Of a stretch of 64,000 nucleotides of DNA, positions 10,724 to 21,105 are shown piece by piece. This stretch comes from Pseudomonas paralactis (GTDB lineage Bacteria > Pseudomonadota > Gammaproteobacteria > Pseudomonadales > Pseudomonadaceae). The stretch covers positions 372,001-436,000 of the forward strand of contig NZ_JYLN01000003.1 of NCBI RefSeq assembly GCF_001439735.1, written 5' to 3'. Within the stretch, counting starts at the first letter, position 1. Each line of letters begins with the position of its first letter. The notes beneath the pieces are model-generated. The model was given only the letters and a program-made list of their open reading frames with translations, did not search any database and was not told the DNA's origin. The translations under genes were made by a program, and so were the position numbers.

Positions 10724-13232
10724 TCGGCTCATGATCGTCCCGTCGGCTCGCGGTATTACAGGCCCGTTCCGGCCCTGCAAATCCAGGTTGTTCATAGGGT
10801 TCGCGGCGTTATGGGGTTTGCCTGGCATGACGGCTGCGCTGGAGCTTGGGGAGGGGTTTGACCTGGCTGCGCTGACGACCCACGGCATTGACCCCCAGGT
10901 CTCCGATTACTTTCGCAGTGCAGCGCGCTTTCGTGAAGGCATTCAAGTGGTCGGATTGCGCGTCAATGGCAATCCGCTTGGGCTGGTTGATGCTCGGTTC
11001 GATTCACAGGGAGGGCTGTGTTTCACTCCCGGGTTGCTGGAGAAGGCGGGGTTGGTAAAGCCTGGGGAGATCCTTCGGGAAGGCGCGGCGCCGGATCAGG
11101 CGTGCCATGACTTTCTCGGTGCGTTCCCGGCGACCATGGTGCGCTTGCGCCCCGGTACTGACGAAGTGGCGCTGGTGGTGCCGACCCAGGCTTTGCGTGA
11201 CCCCGAATGGGAGAGCGGGCATTTTTCTCGGGGCGGCGCGGCCGCGTTGTTCAACTATGACGTATTGGGTTACGACAGCCACTCGCGTAGCGGGCCGACC
11301 CGGTTTGTGTCGGCCTATACCGAAGCGGGCTTCAACCTGGATGACTGGATTGTTCGCAGTCGCCAGTTCTATATGTCTGACAACGGGCAGACCCGTACCG
11401 AACACCTGCACGCCTATGCACAGCGGGATATCGCCGCGTTGCAGTCGACTTTCCAGATGGGCCAGCTCTCCAGTAATAACCCGCTGTTTGGCGGGATCCA
11501 GCTGTCCGGCTTGCAGTTCTCCCCCGATGGGCAGTCCAGAGCCCCTGCGGGCGGCAATAATGCAGTGGTCGAAGGCTTGGCCCAAAGCCAATCGCGAGTT
11601 GAAGTGCGCCAGTCCGGGGTGTTGATCCACAGTACATTGGTGCCCGAAGGGCCGTTCCGGTTGACGGGGGTGCCACTGCTCAATGGCACCAGTGACCTTG
11701 ATGTCAGTGTGATTGACGTGCGCGGCGCCAGGCGCAGTTTTGTCGTGCCGGCGGCTTCGTTCGCGGGAGCTGCCCCAGCGGCACCGGGCTATTACTTTTC
11801 GGTTGGCCAACTGCGCAGAAGCGCAGGTGAAGAGGGGCCGTCACCGGTGGTCGCCATGGGCAGTGGCACCTGGGGGTTGGGCCGCGATGCGTCTGCCGGT
11901 TTTGGTCTGTTGAGTACCGAGGATTATTGGGCCGCGGGGGGCACCCTGAGCAGCGTGTTTTTCCAGCGGGTGTCTGTGAGCGCACGACATAACCTGTCCC
12001 GAGACAGCCACAAGGCGGTGTCCGGGTCACGCAGCAGCGTATCCGTGAGTAGCCCGGTGGTCGCCAATATCGATGTCAACGTCAGCGCAACCACCCAGAC
12101 CCGCGGCTATCGCGAAGTGACTGAAGCAGGTCGGTCCCTCAGGGGCGATGAGCTGAACTCGCATTTCAAGAACCACTACACCGCGGGTATGAGCTGGGCC
12201 GAGCCCACACTGGGCGTATTTTCGCTGAACTACACCCGCAGTGCTCAATTTGGCGGGCAAACGAGCGAGCATGTATTTGTCTCCTGGAACAAATCGTTCG
12301 GTCGCGCCGATGTCGCCTTAATCGCCGATTCACAAGTGGGCGGCTCGCGCACTCGTCGTGATACTCCACTTGACGGCAGTCGCCGAGGCAGTGCCCTGGA
12401 TAACGACCTGTCCTTGCGGTTGCAGGTCAGCGTGCCGCTGGGAGGAGATCGGCGTGTAAGCAGCTTCACAAGCCGACGTGGCGACCACTTCACTGCGGGT
12501 ACCGCGCTCAGCGAAAGGGTCAACGAGTATGTGAATTACGACGTCGGCATCGAGCGTGACATGCGCAGCCGGGAGCAATCCGTGCGGGCACAGGTCGACC
12601 TGTTGCCACGCTATACCCAGGTCGGCCTGGGCGTCAGCCGCGATCCCCTGGGCACCAGCTACACCGGACAGTTGCGCGGCGGTGCAGTGGCGCATGAAGG
12701 CGGAGTGACCTTCTCGCCTTATAGCGTGCAAGATACGTTCGGCATCGTTTCGGTCGGCGATATCGGCTCCGCCAAAGTCCAGACGCCGCAAGGCCCGGTC
12801 TGGACCGACTTCAACGGGCAAGCGGTGATCGCGGGCTTGCCGGCCTACACCAACAGCCGAGTCGAAGTGCAGACTCAATCCTTGCCCAAACGAGTGGACC
12901 TGAAAAACGGCACCCAGGTGCTTGCCGCGGGTAGAGGTTCGTTCAATACCGTGGATTTCGACGTGGTGAAAGTGCGCCGAATGCTGGTGACTGCGAGCGA
13001 TCAGCACGGCAGACCGCTACCTCAGGGCGCCTCGGTATTAGGCAAGGGCAATCGTTTTCTCACCAGCGTAGTAGGCGAGGGCATGATTTTTCTCAATGAC
13101 GTGACTGAGTCGCAAAGCCTGCGGGTTTCCTTGCCTGACTCTTCCACTTGCCTGCTGCATATTGACGCCGAGGCCAAGCCTGACAATGACAAATTTTATG
13201 AAGCTGCATCGGCGGTATGCCGAGGTGATTAA
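10713..13232 (+). CDS. Fimbrial outer-membrane usher
   Basis: This 839-residue protein resembles the FimD/PapC ushers: a periplasmic N-terminal domain, a long beta-barrel region rich in alternating aromatic and glycine residues, a plug-like insert (LVPEGPFRLTGVPLLNGTSDLDVSVID), and C-terminal domains with late cysteines (SSTCLLHI and AVCRGD). It secretes and assembles the fimbria. A rather long N-terminus precedes the signal-like segment LFIGFAALWGLPGMTAA; ATG 10731 is an alternative start. It overlaps genes on both sides, so the order subunit-chaperone-usher-minor subunit is one operon. Confidence 0.88.
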   Translation: MRVDRLMIVPSARGITGPFRPCKSRLFIGFAALWGLPGMTAALELGEGFDLAALTTHGIDPQVSDYFRSAARFREGIQVVGLRVNGNPLGLVDARFDSQGGLCFTPGLLEKAGLVKPGEILREGAAPDQACHDFLGAFPATMVRLRPGTDEVALVVPTQALRDPEWESGHFSRGGAAALFNYDVLGYDSHSRSGPTRFVSAYTEAGFNLDDWIVRSRQFYMSDNGQTRTEHLHAYAQRDIAALQSTFQMGQLSSNNPLFGGIQLSGLQFSPDGQSRAPAGGNNAVVEGLAQSQSRVEVRQSGVLIHSTLVPEGPFRLTGVPLLNGTSDLDVSVIDVRGARRSFVVPAASFAGAAPAAPGYYFSVGQLRRSAGEEGPSPVVAMGSGTWGLGRDASAGFGLLSTEDYWAAGGTLSSVFFQRVSVSARHNLSRDSHKAVSGSRSSVSVSSPVVANIDVNVSATTQTRGYREVTEAGRSLRGDELNSHFKNHYTAGMSWAEPTLGVFSLNYTRSAQFGGQTSEHVFVSWNKSFGRADVALIADSQVGGSRTRRDTPLDGSRRGSALDNDLSLRLQVSVPLGGDRRVSSFTSRRGDHFTAGTALSERVNEYVNYDVGIERDMRSREQSVRAQVDLLPRYTQVGLGVSRDPLGTSYTGQLRGGAVAHEGGVTFSPYSVQDTFGIVSVGDIGSAKVQTPQGPVWTDFNGQAVIAGLPAYTNSRVEVQTQSLPKRVDLKNGTQVLAAGRGSFNTVDFDVVKVRRMLVTASDQHGRPLPQGASVLGKGNRFLTSVVGEGMIFLNDVTESQSLRVSLPDSSTCLLHIDAEAKPDNDKFYEAASAVCRGD

Positions 13233-13776
13233 GACCGCTCTGAGCCTGCCTTTGGCGCTGTTTTGCACACTGCTGGCGCCGCCTGATGCGATGGCTGAAA
13301 ACTGCCGACTGTCGCTGAGCCAGCCGCGTGTCGACTATGGCCAGATACGCAGGGATGCGCTGGTTGAAAGCTCTGCCGTGGTACTGGCAACCCGCTCCTT
13401 GAGTGTCAACGTACTCTGTGCGGAGCCTGCGGCCATGGCGTTGCGTTTTGTTGGCGCTGCAGCCGATGGGGAGGGGTTTCGGTTCGGTCGTGAGGGCCGT
13501 TTGCGGTTGAGTCTCAAGCATGCTCAGGTCGATGGGCGTACCGTCGGTTGGGCGGCTGCCCACGTGCCGGGTGAGGTTGTCAGAGGCCAGTTGTTGCCCG
13601 GCCAGGCTTTGGTGGCTCAAGCAGCAGGTATGCCGGTGGTAGGGCGGCGACTCACCGCCCAGGTCGATATCGATACCCAATTGCCCTTCGATGCCTTGTC
13701 GGTGCGCAGGGAGACGCACCTGGAGGCACAGGGCAGTTTTGAGCTGGTCAGCTCGGCTGTTCAACCGAGCCAATGA
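13186..13776 (+). CDS. Minor fimbrial subunit or tip protein
   Basis: The 196-residue secreted protein has a signal peptide ending near PPDAMA, two cysteines (ENCRLSL and NVLCAEP) placed as in pilins, and a C-terminal strand (GSFELVSS). It overlaps the usher 3' end by 47 bases, so translation is coupled. It is most likely a tip or minor subunit; family assignment is weak. ATG 13198 is an alternative start. Its end overlaps the end of the convergent ABC ATPase gene by 29 bases. Confidence 0.6.
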   Translation: MTNFMKLHRRYAEVIKTALSLPLALFCTLLAPPDAMAENCRLSLSQPRVDYGQIRRDALVESSAVVLATRSLSVNVLCAEPAAMALRFVGAAADGEGFRFGREGRLRLSLKHAQVDGRTVGWAAAHVPGEVVRGQLLPGQALVAQAAGMPVVGRRLTAQVDIDTQLPFDALSVRRETHLEAQGSFELVSSAVQPSQ

Positions 13777-14485
13777 AATTGGCGAGCTCTACGGTTCCTG
13801 GGTTGGCAAACAACACCTTCGGGTCGCCGGTTTCATGCACCTTGCCCTGGTGCATGAACACCAGCTTGTCGCCGACTTCCCGGGCGAAGCGCATTTCGTG
13901 GGTGACCATGATCAGCGTCATGCCATCCTGGGCCAATTGACGCACCACGCTGAGCACCTCATTGACCAATTCCGGGTCCAGGGCCGAGGTAATCTCATCG
14001 CACAACAGCACCTTGGGCGACATGGCCAGCGCGCGGGCAATGGCGACCCGTTGCTGCTGGCCACCGGACAGACGATCGGGGAAGGCGTCGAACTTCTCGC
14101 CCAGCCCAACGCGTTCGAGCATTTGCCTGGCCAGCTGTGCCGCTTTGGCCTTGGGCACTTTTTGCACCACTTGCGGTGCCAGCATCACGTTTTCGCCGAC
14201 GCTCAGGTGCGGGAACAGGTTGAACTGCTGGAACACCATGCCGACTTTCTGCCTTAGGCTGCGCAGGTCGGCGCGGGCGGCGTCGAGGTATTCGCCATCG
14301 ACTTCGATCACACCGTCATTGATCGACTCCAGGCCATTAAGGGTACGCAGCAAGGTGGACTTGCCCGAGCCGCTGCGGCCGATGATCGCCACTACCTGGC
14401 CTTCTTCCACGGTCAGGTCGATGCCCTTGAGGACGTGGTGATCGCCGTAATACTTATGCAGGGCTGAGATTCTAAGCAGAGGCAT
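13748..14485 (-). CDS. Polar amino acid ABC transporter, ATP-binding protein
   Basis: The 245-residue ATPase shows Walker A GRSGSGKST, the signature LSGGQQQRVAIARAL, Walker B VLLCDEITSALDPE and the switch histidine in VTHEM. It is closest in pattern to the GlnQ/HisP group energising amino-acid import. The upstream permease gene overlaps its start by 14 bases. It is the last gene of the order binding protein, permease, permease, ATPase. Confidence 0.93.
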   Translation of the reverse strand: MPLLRISALHKYYGDHHVLKGIDLTVEEGQVVAIIGRSGSGKSTLLRTLNGLESINDGVIEVDGEYLDAARADLRSLRQKVGMVFQQFNLFPHLSVGENVMLAPQVVQKVPKAKAAQLARQMLERVGLGEKFDAFPDRLSGGQQQRVAIARALAMSPKVLLCDEITSALDPELVNEVLSVVRQLAQDGMTLIMVTHEMRFAREVGDKLVFMHQGKVHETGDPKVLFANPGTVELANFIGSVEQPS

Positions 14486-15122
14486 GCAGTCTCCTTTCCA
14501 GGTAGCGCGCACTGAGGGACAAGGGGTAGCAGAGCAGGAAATAACCGAGGGCCACCAGGCCGTAAACCATGAACGGCTCGAAGGTCGCGTTGGCGAGCAT
14601 GCCGCCGGTCTTGGTCAGTTCGGTGAAGCCGATGATCGAGGTCACGGCGGTGCCTTTGACCACCTGCACCGAGAAACCCACCGTCGGCGCGACGGCAATG
14701 CGCAGCGCCTGGGGCAGGATCACATAGCGCAGCTGCTCAAAAGGGTTCAGGGCCAGGCTGGCCGAGGCTTCCCACTGGCCATGGGCAATGGAGTCGACGC
14801 AACCGCGCCAGATTTCGGCCAGGTAGGCGCTGGTGAACAGGGTCAGGGCGATTGCCGCAGCCAGCCAGGGCGATATGTCTATGCCAAGCAGGGCAACGCC
14901 GAAAAACACCAGGAACAACTGCATCAGCAGCGGTGTGCCCTGGAACAACTCGATATAGGTGCGGGCAATATTACGTGGGAAGGCTTTGCGGCTGATGCGC
15001 ATCGTCATCACCAGCAGGCCGATGAGGCCTCCGCCCACAAACGCTACCAATGACAGCAGCAGCGTCCACTGCAGGCCAGTGAGCAGGTTGCGCACGATGT
15101 CCCAGAGGGTGAACTCACTCAT
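14472..15122 (-). CDS. Amino acid ABC transporter permease (second)
   Basis: The 216-residue membrane protein has about five hydrophobic helices and the HisM/GlnP-type motif (YIELFQGTPLLMQL, then the EAA-like loop GQWEASASLALNPFEQLRYVILPQALR). Its ATG overlaps the stop of the preceding permease in an ATGA, and it has its own GAGGAA ribosome-binding site. It would pair with the permease encoded just before it to form the channel. Confidence 0.9.
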   Translation of the reverse strand: MSEFTLWDIVRNLLTGLQWTLLLSLVAFVGGGLIGLLVMTMRISRKAFPRNIARTYIELFQGTPLLMQLFLVFFGVALLGIDISPWLAAAIALTLFTSAYLAEIWRGCVDSIAHGQWEASASLALNPFEQLRYVILPQALRIAVAPTVGFSVQVVKGTAVTSIIGFTELTKTGGMLANATFEPFMVYGLVALGYFLLCYPLSLSARYLERRLHASA

Positions 15123-15787
15123 CGGCTGTTCCTCATCACAAACCGCCGGCCGATCCAGTTGAGCAACTGGCGAATCATCAGCGCCATGCACAGGTACACC
15201 AGGGTGGTCAGGGCATAGGTTTCAAAGGCACGGAAATTACGCGACTGGATAAAGTTGGCGGCAAAGCTCAATTCTTCGGTGGCGATCTGTGAACACACCG
15301 CCGAGCCAAGCATCACGATGATGATCTGGCTGCTCAGGGCTGGCCACACTTTGCCCAGCGCCGGTAGCAGCACCACATGGCGGAACGCTTCGAAGCGCGT
15401 CATCGCCAGCGCGGCGGCGGCTTCCAGCTGCCCGCGCGGGATGGCCTGGATCCCGGCGCGGATGATCTCGGTGGAGTAAGCCCCCAGGTTGATCACCATT
15501 GCCAGCACGGCGGCTTGCCACTCGGTGATCTTCAACCCCAGGGACGGCAGGCCGAAGAAAATAAAGAACAACTGCACCAGGAACGGCGTGTTGCGGATCA
15601 ATTCGACATACACACCAAAGATCCATGCAAACGGCTGGATCTTCCACGCCCGCACCACGGCACCGACGATGCCCAGTGCCACTCCGAGAATGGCGCCGAT
15701 CGCCGTCAGCTCAAGGGTGAACAGCGCGCCACGCAGCAGCAGATCGGTATTGGCCAGCACCGGCACAAAGTCGAATTGATAGGCCAT
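15119..15787 (-). CDS. Amino acid ABC transporter permease (first)
   Basis: The 222-residue polar-amino-acid permease carries YVELIRNTPFLVQL near residue 60 and the EAA loop GQLEAAAALAMTRFEAFRHV. Several membrane helices are evident. It lies 14 bases after the binding-protein gene. The substrate cannot be told from the permease. Confidence 0.9.
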   Translation of the reverse strand: MAYQFDFVPVLANTDLLLRGALFTLELTAIGAILGVALGIVGAVVRAWKIQPFAWIFGVYVELIRNTPFLVQLFFIFFGLPSLGLKITEWQAAVLAMVINLGAYSTEIIRAGIQAIPRGQLEAAAALAMTRFEAFRHVVLLPALGKVWPALSSQIIIVMLGSAVCSQIATEELSFAANFIQSRNFRAFETYALTTLVYLCMALMIRQLLNWIGRRFVMRNSR

Positions 15788-15801
15788 CGGTCAACTCCGT
15801 T

Positions 15802-16587
15802 TTAAAGGTCAGCAGGCAACGGTTCTTTGAGCCATTGCAGCGCGTTTTTTTCCAGGCTGCCGTCAGCCTTGGCCGCGACCAGGATCTGATTGACCTTTTC
15901 CAGCAGCGCCGGCTCGTTCTTGTTCACGCCCACATACACCGGCGAGTCCTTGAGTTTCACCTTCAGTGCCGGTACGCGTTTGGGGTTGCGTTCGCTGATG
16001 GCCACCATGACCACGTTGCCGCTGGCGATCAGGTCCACCTGGCCGGCCAGGTAGGCAGCGATGGTGGAGTTGTTATCTTCAAAGCGCTTGATCGTGGCTT
16101 CCTTGGGCGCCACCGCGGTCAGCTCGATATCCTCGATGGCGCCACGGGTCACGCTGATGGTCTTGCCCTTGAGGTCGTCGAGGTTGGCGATGGCGGCATC
16201 AGGCGGCCCAAACACGGCAAGGTAGAACGGTGCGTAGGCGTTGGAGAAGTCGATGACCTTTGCGCGCTCGGGGTTCTTGCCCAGGCTGGAAATCACCAGG
16301 TCGACCTTGCCAGTGGTGAGGAACGGGATGCGGTTGGTGCTGTTCACCGGGGTCAGCTCCAGCTTGACCTTGAGTTGGTCGGCCAGCAGCTTGGCGGTGT
16401 CGATGTCCAGGCCACGGGGTTGCATGTCCGGACCCACCGAACCAAACGGTGGGAAGTCCTGGGGGACGGCAACCTTCAGGGTGCCACGGGCGACGATGTC
16501 ATCCAGACCGTTCGCCTGGGCGGGTGCCTGGCTCAGCATCAGGCTGGCAAACAGGGCAGTGAGCAGGGCGCTGTAGCGCTTGGTCAT
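15802..16587 (-). CDS. Amino acid ABC transporter periplasmic binding protein
   Basis: The 261-residue solute-binding protein (SBP_bac_3 family) begins with a signal peptide (ALLTALFASLMLSQAPAQA) and continues RGTLKVAVPQDFPPFGSVGP, the classic N-lobe. RAKVIDFSNAY and the lobe-crossing region follow. ATG 16587 has GGAGAG 6 bases upstream and is preferred over the ORF start at 16644. It is first in the ABC operon and divergent from a FadR-type regulator, which probably controls it. Confidence 0.9.
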   Translation of the reverse strand: MTKRYSALLTALFASLMLSQAPAQANGLDDIVARGTLKVAVPQDFPPFGSVGPDMQPRGLDIDTAKLLADQLKVKLELTPVNSTNRIPFLTTGKVDLVISSLGKNPERAKVIDFSNAYAPFYLAVFGPPDAAIANLDDLKGKTISVTRGAIEDIELTAVAPKEATIKRFEDNNSTIAAYLAGQVDLIASGNVVMVAISERNPKRVPALKVKLKDSPVYVGVNKNEPALLEKVNQILVAAKADGSLEKNALQWLKEPLPADL

Positions 16588-16842
16588 GGCAACTCTCCGA
16601 AAAGGGCGAAGGAATTTTCTGAGTTTGCTCAGTGCACAGCCCATGCCAGCCTGCTCGGATTGGTCTGCAAGGCACGGATTCGTTGACGTGCGATGGTCTT
16701 ACTGGTCTGAACAGTTATTGGTTTTTCCGCACCCTTTTCGAGCAGCGTAAAAAGCGCACGAGCCCCTTTGGGGCGTGGCTTGCCGACAGACTTCAATAGC
16801 TTTACAACTAGCTCTTCAGCTGACGGAAACCTTGAGTTTTTT
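16588..16842. promoter_or_regulatory. Divergent promoter region, ABC importer / FadR regulator
   Basis: A 255-base intergenic region separates the two divergent genes. It contains a GC hairpin of the form AGCCCCTTTGGGGCG (16761-16775) and AT-rich stretches near 16800. Regulator operators are expected here, but none could be assigned with confidence. Confidence 0.35.
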
Positions 16843-17538
16843 ATGAATTCCATCGCCCAAGCCGTACCGGAAGCGGCCTTGCAGGCCATCCGCAAACTGA
16901 TCAAGGAACAAGGCTTTGGGCCAGGCGACGCTTTGCCCTCTCAGCGCGATTTGGCGATACGCTTGGGCGTGAGCCGGGCGTCGTTGCGCGAGGCCTTATC
17001 GTCCTTGAGCGCATTGGGTGTGGTCAGTGTGCAGCCGGGCAAGGGTGTGTTCGTGCTGGCGCCGGACCAGTCATCCGAGCTCGCCTGGCCGTTTGCGGCG
17101 CAGGCCACGCCGCTGGACATCTTCCAGCTGCGTTACGCGCTGGAAGGGTTCGCAGCAGGTTTGGCGGCCGTTACATTGACCACCGAGGAGCTCGACAGCC
17201 TGGAAGACAATGTCGAGGCGATGCGCAAGGTCCTCAAGACGGGTGACTTCGAAGCCGCCGCCCGGCTGGACTTCGAATTTCACCAGCGCATTTTGCTGGC
17301 CAGCGGCAACCAGGCCATGGTGAGTATTCTCAGTGCCAGCGCCGAGGTGTTCCTGGAGAGCCAGAAACTACCGTTCATCCGGCCGGAACGCGCCATGGAG
17401 ACCTGGCAGGAACATCGCAAAATCCTGCGAGCCCTGGCCCGGCGTAGCAGCGCGTCGGCGCAGAAAGCCATGCAGGAGCACGTTCGCAATGCGGCGTTGC
17501 GCACAGGCATCGTGTTCGTGACAGCCGTAACGCCATGA
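16843..17538 (+). CDS. FadR/GntR-family transcriptional regulator
   Basis: The 231-residue protein has an N-terminal winged helix (GDALPSQRDLAIRLGVSRASLREALSSL, residues about 29-56, then VQPGKGVFV) and an all-helical FCD effector domain with its metal-binding pattern (RLDFEFHQRIL; ASAEVF; WQEHRKILRAL). Such regulators answer to small acids or amino acids. Its divergence from the ABC importer suggests it represses that operon. The start ATG 16843 has a weak ribosome-binding site; the ORF stays open to 16768. Confidence 0.88.
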   Translation: MNSIAQAVPEAALQAIRKLIKEQGFGPGDALPSQRDLAIRLGVSRASLREALSSLSALGVVSVQPGKGVFVLAPDQSSELAWPFAAQATPLDIFQLRYALEGFAAGLAAVTLTTEELDSLEDNVEAMRKVLKTGDFEAAARLDFEFHQRILLASGNQAMVSILSASAEVFLESQKLPFIRPERAMETWQEHRKILRALARRSSASAQKAMQEHVRNAALRTGIVFVTAVTP

Positions 17539-17658
17539 GCGGGCTATAACCGCGCTCATGCAACGCCATAGCAAGACTCAATCAGAGGCGGCTTCCTGAA
17601 CGAAGGAAGGGCAGCTATGATGGGCAACGTTTTTTTTGCTTACAATCCGGAGACATCC

Positions 17659-17988
17659 ATGAGCAGCGATCTTATCAAGCACGTCACCGACGCGACCTTT
17701 GAAGCCGAAGTCCTCAAGGCTGACGGCCCGGTGCTGGTTGACTACTGGGCTGAATGGTGCGGCCCTTGCAAAATGATCGCTCCGGTTCTGGACGACATTG
17801 CAACGACCTACGAAGGCAAACTGACCATTGCCAAACTGAACATCGACGAAAACCAGGAAACCCCGGCCAAGCACGGCGTGCGTGGTATTCCGACCCTGAT
17901 GCTGTTCAAGAACGGCAACGTCGAGGCCACCAAGGTTGGCGCGCTGTCCAAGTCGCAACTGGCTGCATTCCTCGACGCGAACATCTAA
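17659..17988 (+). CDS. trxA: Thioredoxin 1
   Basis: The 109-residue protein has the redox motif WCGPC at residues 33-37 and the cis-proline region [12 protein letters not shown]. It keeps cytosolic protein disulfides reduced. The frame extends to 17617, but the ATG at 17659 has GGAG 7 bases upstream and gives the family N-terminus MSSDLIKHV. It lies next to rho as in other Pseudomonas and ends in a clear terminator. Confidence 0.97.
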   Translation: MSSDLIKHVTDATFEAEVLKADGPVLVDYWAEWCGPCKMIAPVLDDIATTYEGKLTIAKLNIDENQETPAKHGVRGIPTLMLFKNGNVEATKVGALSKSQLAAFLDANI

Positions 17989-18001
17989 GCGTCGCCAAAA
18001 A

Positions 18002-18026
18002 AGCCCCGAAAATCTCGGGGCTTTTT
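18002..18026 (+). terminator. Rho-independent terminator of trxA
   Basis: AGCCCCGA (18002-18009) pairs with TCGGGGCT (18015-18022) around a 5-base loop and is followed by a T run, 13 bases after the trxA stop. Confidence 0.92.
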
Positions 18027-18222
18027 CGTAAAACAGGGCTAGACGCTCCGAAATTCAGGTGGTACATTCGGCCCCGCACTGGTTTCTCCACTGCCCCCTG
18101 CAAGCCGTCGCCGACGCATTCCTTTTCGATTAGTACGCGATCCTGTCGCCTTCTCTGCGGCGCGGCCTCATTAAGCCAAAAGCTTAATTTCCCCCCTCCA
18201 TAAATGATTACGTCATTCCTAT
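18027..18222 (+). promoter_or_regulatory. Leader region of rho
   Basis: About 195 non-coding bases separate the trxA terminator from the rho ATG. In enterobacteria a long rho leader is the site of autogenous termination. This leader is pyrimidine-rich in parts (for example near 18140 and 18185), which would fit, but no specific site is demonstrated. Confidence 0.35.
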
Positions 18223-19482
<1,260 letters not shown>

Positions 19483-19504
19483 CACGCGACTTCAGGTTCG
19501 AAAG

Positions 19505-19534
19505 AATGGCGCCCTCAGGGGCGCCATTTTTTTT
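19505..19534 (+). terminator. Rho-independent terminator of rho
   Basis: ATGGCGCCC pairs with GGGCGCCAT around a short loop and is followed by eight T residues, 23 bases after the rho stop. Confidence 0.93.
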
Positions 19535-19638
19535 CGCGCATTTTTTAAATACATTCCGCGTGCAAATCCACCTCGATAAGCTGCCAGCCGCCCTAAGAGC
19601 AGGTAGGATGTACGCCTATTTTACGGGTGGCATGTTTA

Positions 19639-21105
19639 ATGAAATTCAAGGATCTTCGGGATTTCGTGCAGCAACTTGAGCAGCGCGGAGAGTTGAAACG
19701 TATCCAGATGCCGATTTCACCGGTGCTGGAAATGACTGAGATTTGCGACCGCACCTTGCGCAACAAGGGCCCGGCGCTGCTGTTCGAAAACCCGACCGGC
19801 TTTGACATCCCGGTGCTGGGCAACCTGTTCGGCACTCCCGAGCGCGTAGCCTTTGGCATGGGCGCCGAGTCGGTCAGCGAACTGCGCGAGATCGGCAAGC
19901 TGCTGGCGTTTCTCAAGGAGCCCGAGCCGCCCAAGGGCTTGAAGGATGCCTGGTCGAAGCTGCCGATCTTCCGCAAAATCATTGCCATGGCCCCCAAGGT
20001 GGTCAAGGACGCGGTGTGCCAGGAAGTGGTCATCGAAGGCGATGATGTCGACTTGGCCATGCTGCCGGTGCAAACCTGCTGGCCCGGCGATGTCGGCCCG
20101 TTGATCACGTGGGGCCTGACCGTCACCAAAGGCCCGAACAAGGATCGCCAGAACCTCGGCATTTACCGTCAGCAAGTCATTGGCCGCAACAAGGTGATCA
20201 TGCGCTGGCTGAGCCACCGTGGCGGCGCACTCGATTTTAGAGAGTGGTGTGAAAAGCACCCGGGCAAGCCGTTCCCGGTGTCTGTGGCGCTGGGTGCCGA
20301 CCCGGCGACTATTCTCGGCGCAGTGACACCCGTGCCCGATAGCTTGTCCGAATACGCCTTTGCCGGCCTGTTGCGCGGTAATCGCACCGAACTGGTCAAG
20401 TGCCGCGGTAACGACTTGCAGGTGCCGGCCACCGCTGAAATTATCCTCGAAGGCGTGATTCACCCGGGTGAGATGGCCGATGAAGGCCCTTACGGCGATC
20501 ACACCGGCTATTACAACGAAGTCGACAGCTTTCCGGTGTTCACCGTCGAGCGCATCACCCATCGGGTCAAACCGATCTATCACAGTACCTACACGGGCCG
20601 TCCACCCGATGAGCCTGCCATTCTCGGTGTGGCGCTCAACGAAGTGTTCGTACCGATACTGCAAAAGCAATTCCCGGAAATTACCGACTTCTACCTGCCG
20701 CCCGAAGGCTGTTCGTACCGCATGGCCATCGTGACCATGAAGAAGTCGTATCCGGGCCATGCCAAGCGCGTCATGTTGGGTGTGTGGTCGTTTTTGCGAC
20801 AGTTCATGTACACCAAGTTCGTTATTGTCACCGACGACGACATTAATGCGCGGGACTGGAACGACGTGATCTGGGCCATTACCACGCGCATGGACCCCAA
20901 GCGCGATACGGTGATGATCGATAACACGCCGATCGACTACCTCGACTTTGCCTCGCCGGTGTCGGGCCTGGGTTCGAAAATGGGCCTGGATGCCACCCAC
21001 AAGTGGCCGGGCGAAACCACTCGCGAGTGGGGCCGGGTGATCGTCAAGGATGAAGCCGTCACCGCGCGTGTCGATGCGATCTGGAAAGAATTGGGAATAG
21101 ATTGA
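19639..21105 (+). CDS. ubiD: UbiD family decarboxylase (4-hydroxy-3-polyprenylbenzoate decarboxylase)
   Basis: The 488-residue enzyme removes the carboxyl group from the polyprenylated ubiquinone precursor, using prenylated FMN. Family stretches are visible: [19 protein letters not shown] at the start, [18 protein letters not shown], and [13 protein letters not shown] with the catalytic acid region. The start at 19639 (MKFKDL) is the family N-terminus; the frame extends 4 codons further. Its stop shares a base with the ATG of the next gene. Confidence 0.95.
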   Translation: MKFKDLRDFVQQLEQRGELKRIQMPISPVLEMTEICDRTLRNKGPALLFENPTGFDIPVLGNLFGTPERVAFGMGAESVSELREIGKLLAFLKEPEPPKGLKDAWSKLPIFRKIIAMAPKVVKDAVCQEVVIEGDDVDLAMLPVQTCWPGDVGPLITWGLTVTKGPNKDRQNLGIYRQQVIGRNKVIMRWLSHRGGALDFREWCEKHPGKPFPVSVALGADPATILGAVTPVPDSLSEYAFAGLLRGNRTELVKCRGNDLQVPATAEIILEGVIHPGEMADEGPYGDHTGYYNEVDSFPVFTVERITHRVKPIYHSTYTGRPPDEPAILGVALNEVFVPILQKQFPEITDFYLPPEGCSYRMAIVTMKKSYPGHAKRVMLGVWSFLRQFMYTKFVIVTDDDINARDWNDVIWAITTRMDPKRDTVMIDNTPIDYLDFASPVSGLGSKMGLDATHKWPGETTREWGRVIVKDEAVTARVDAIWKELGID

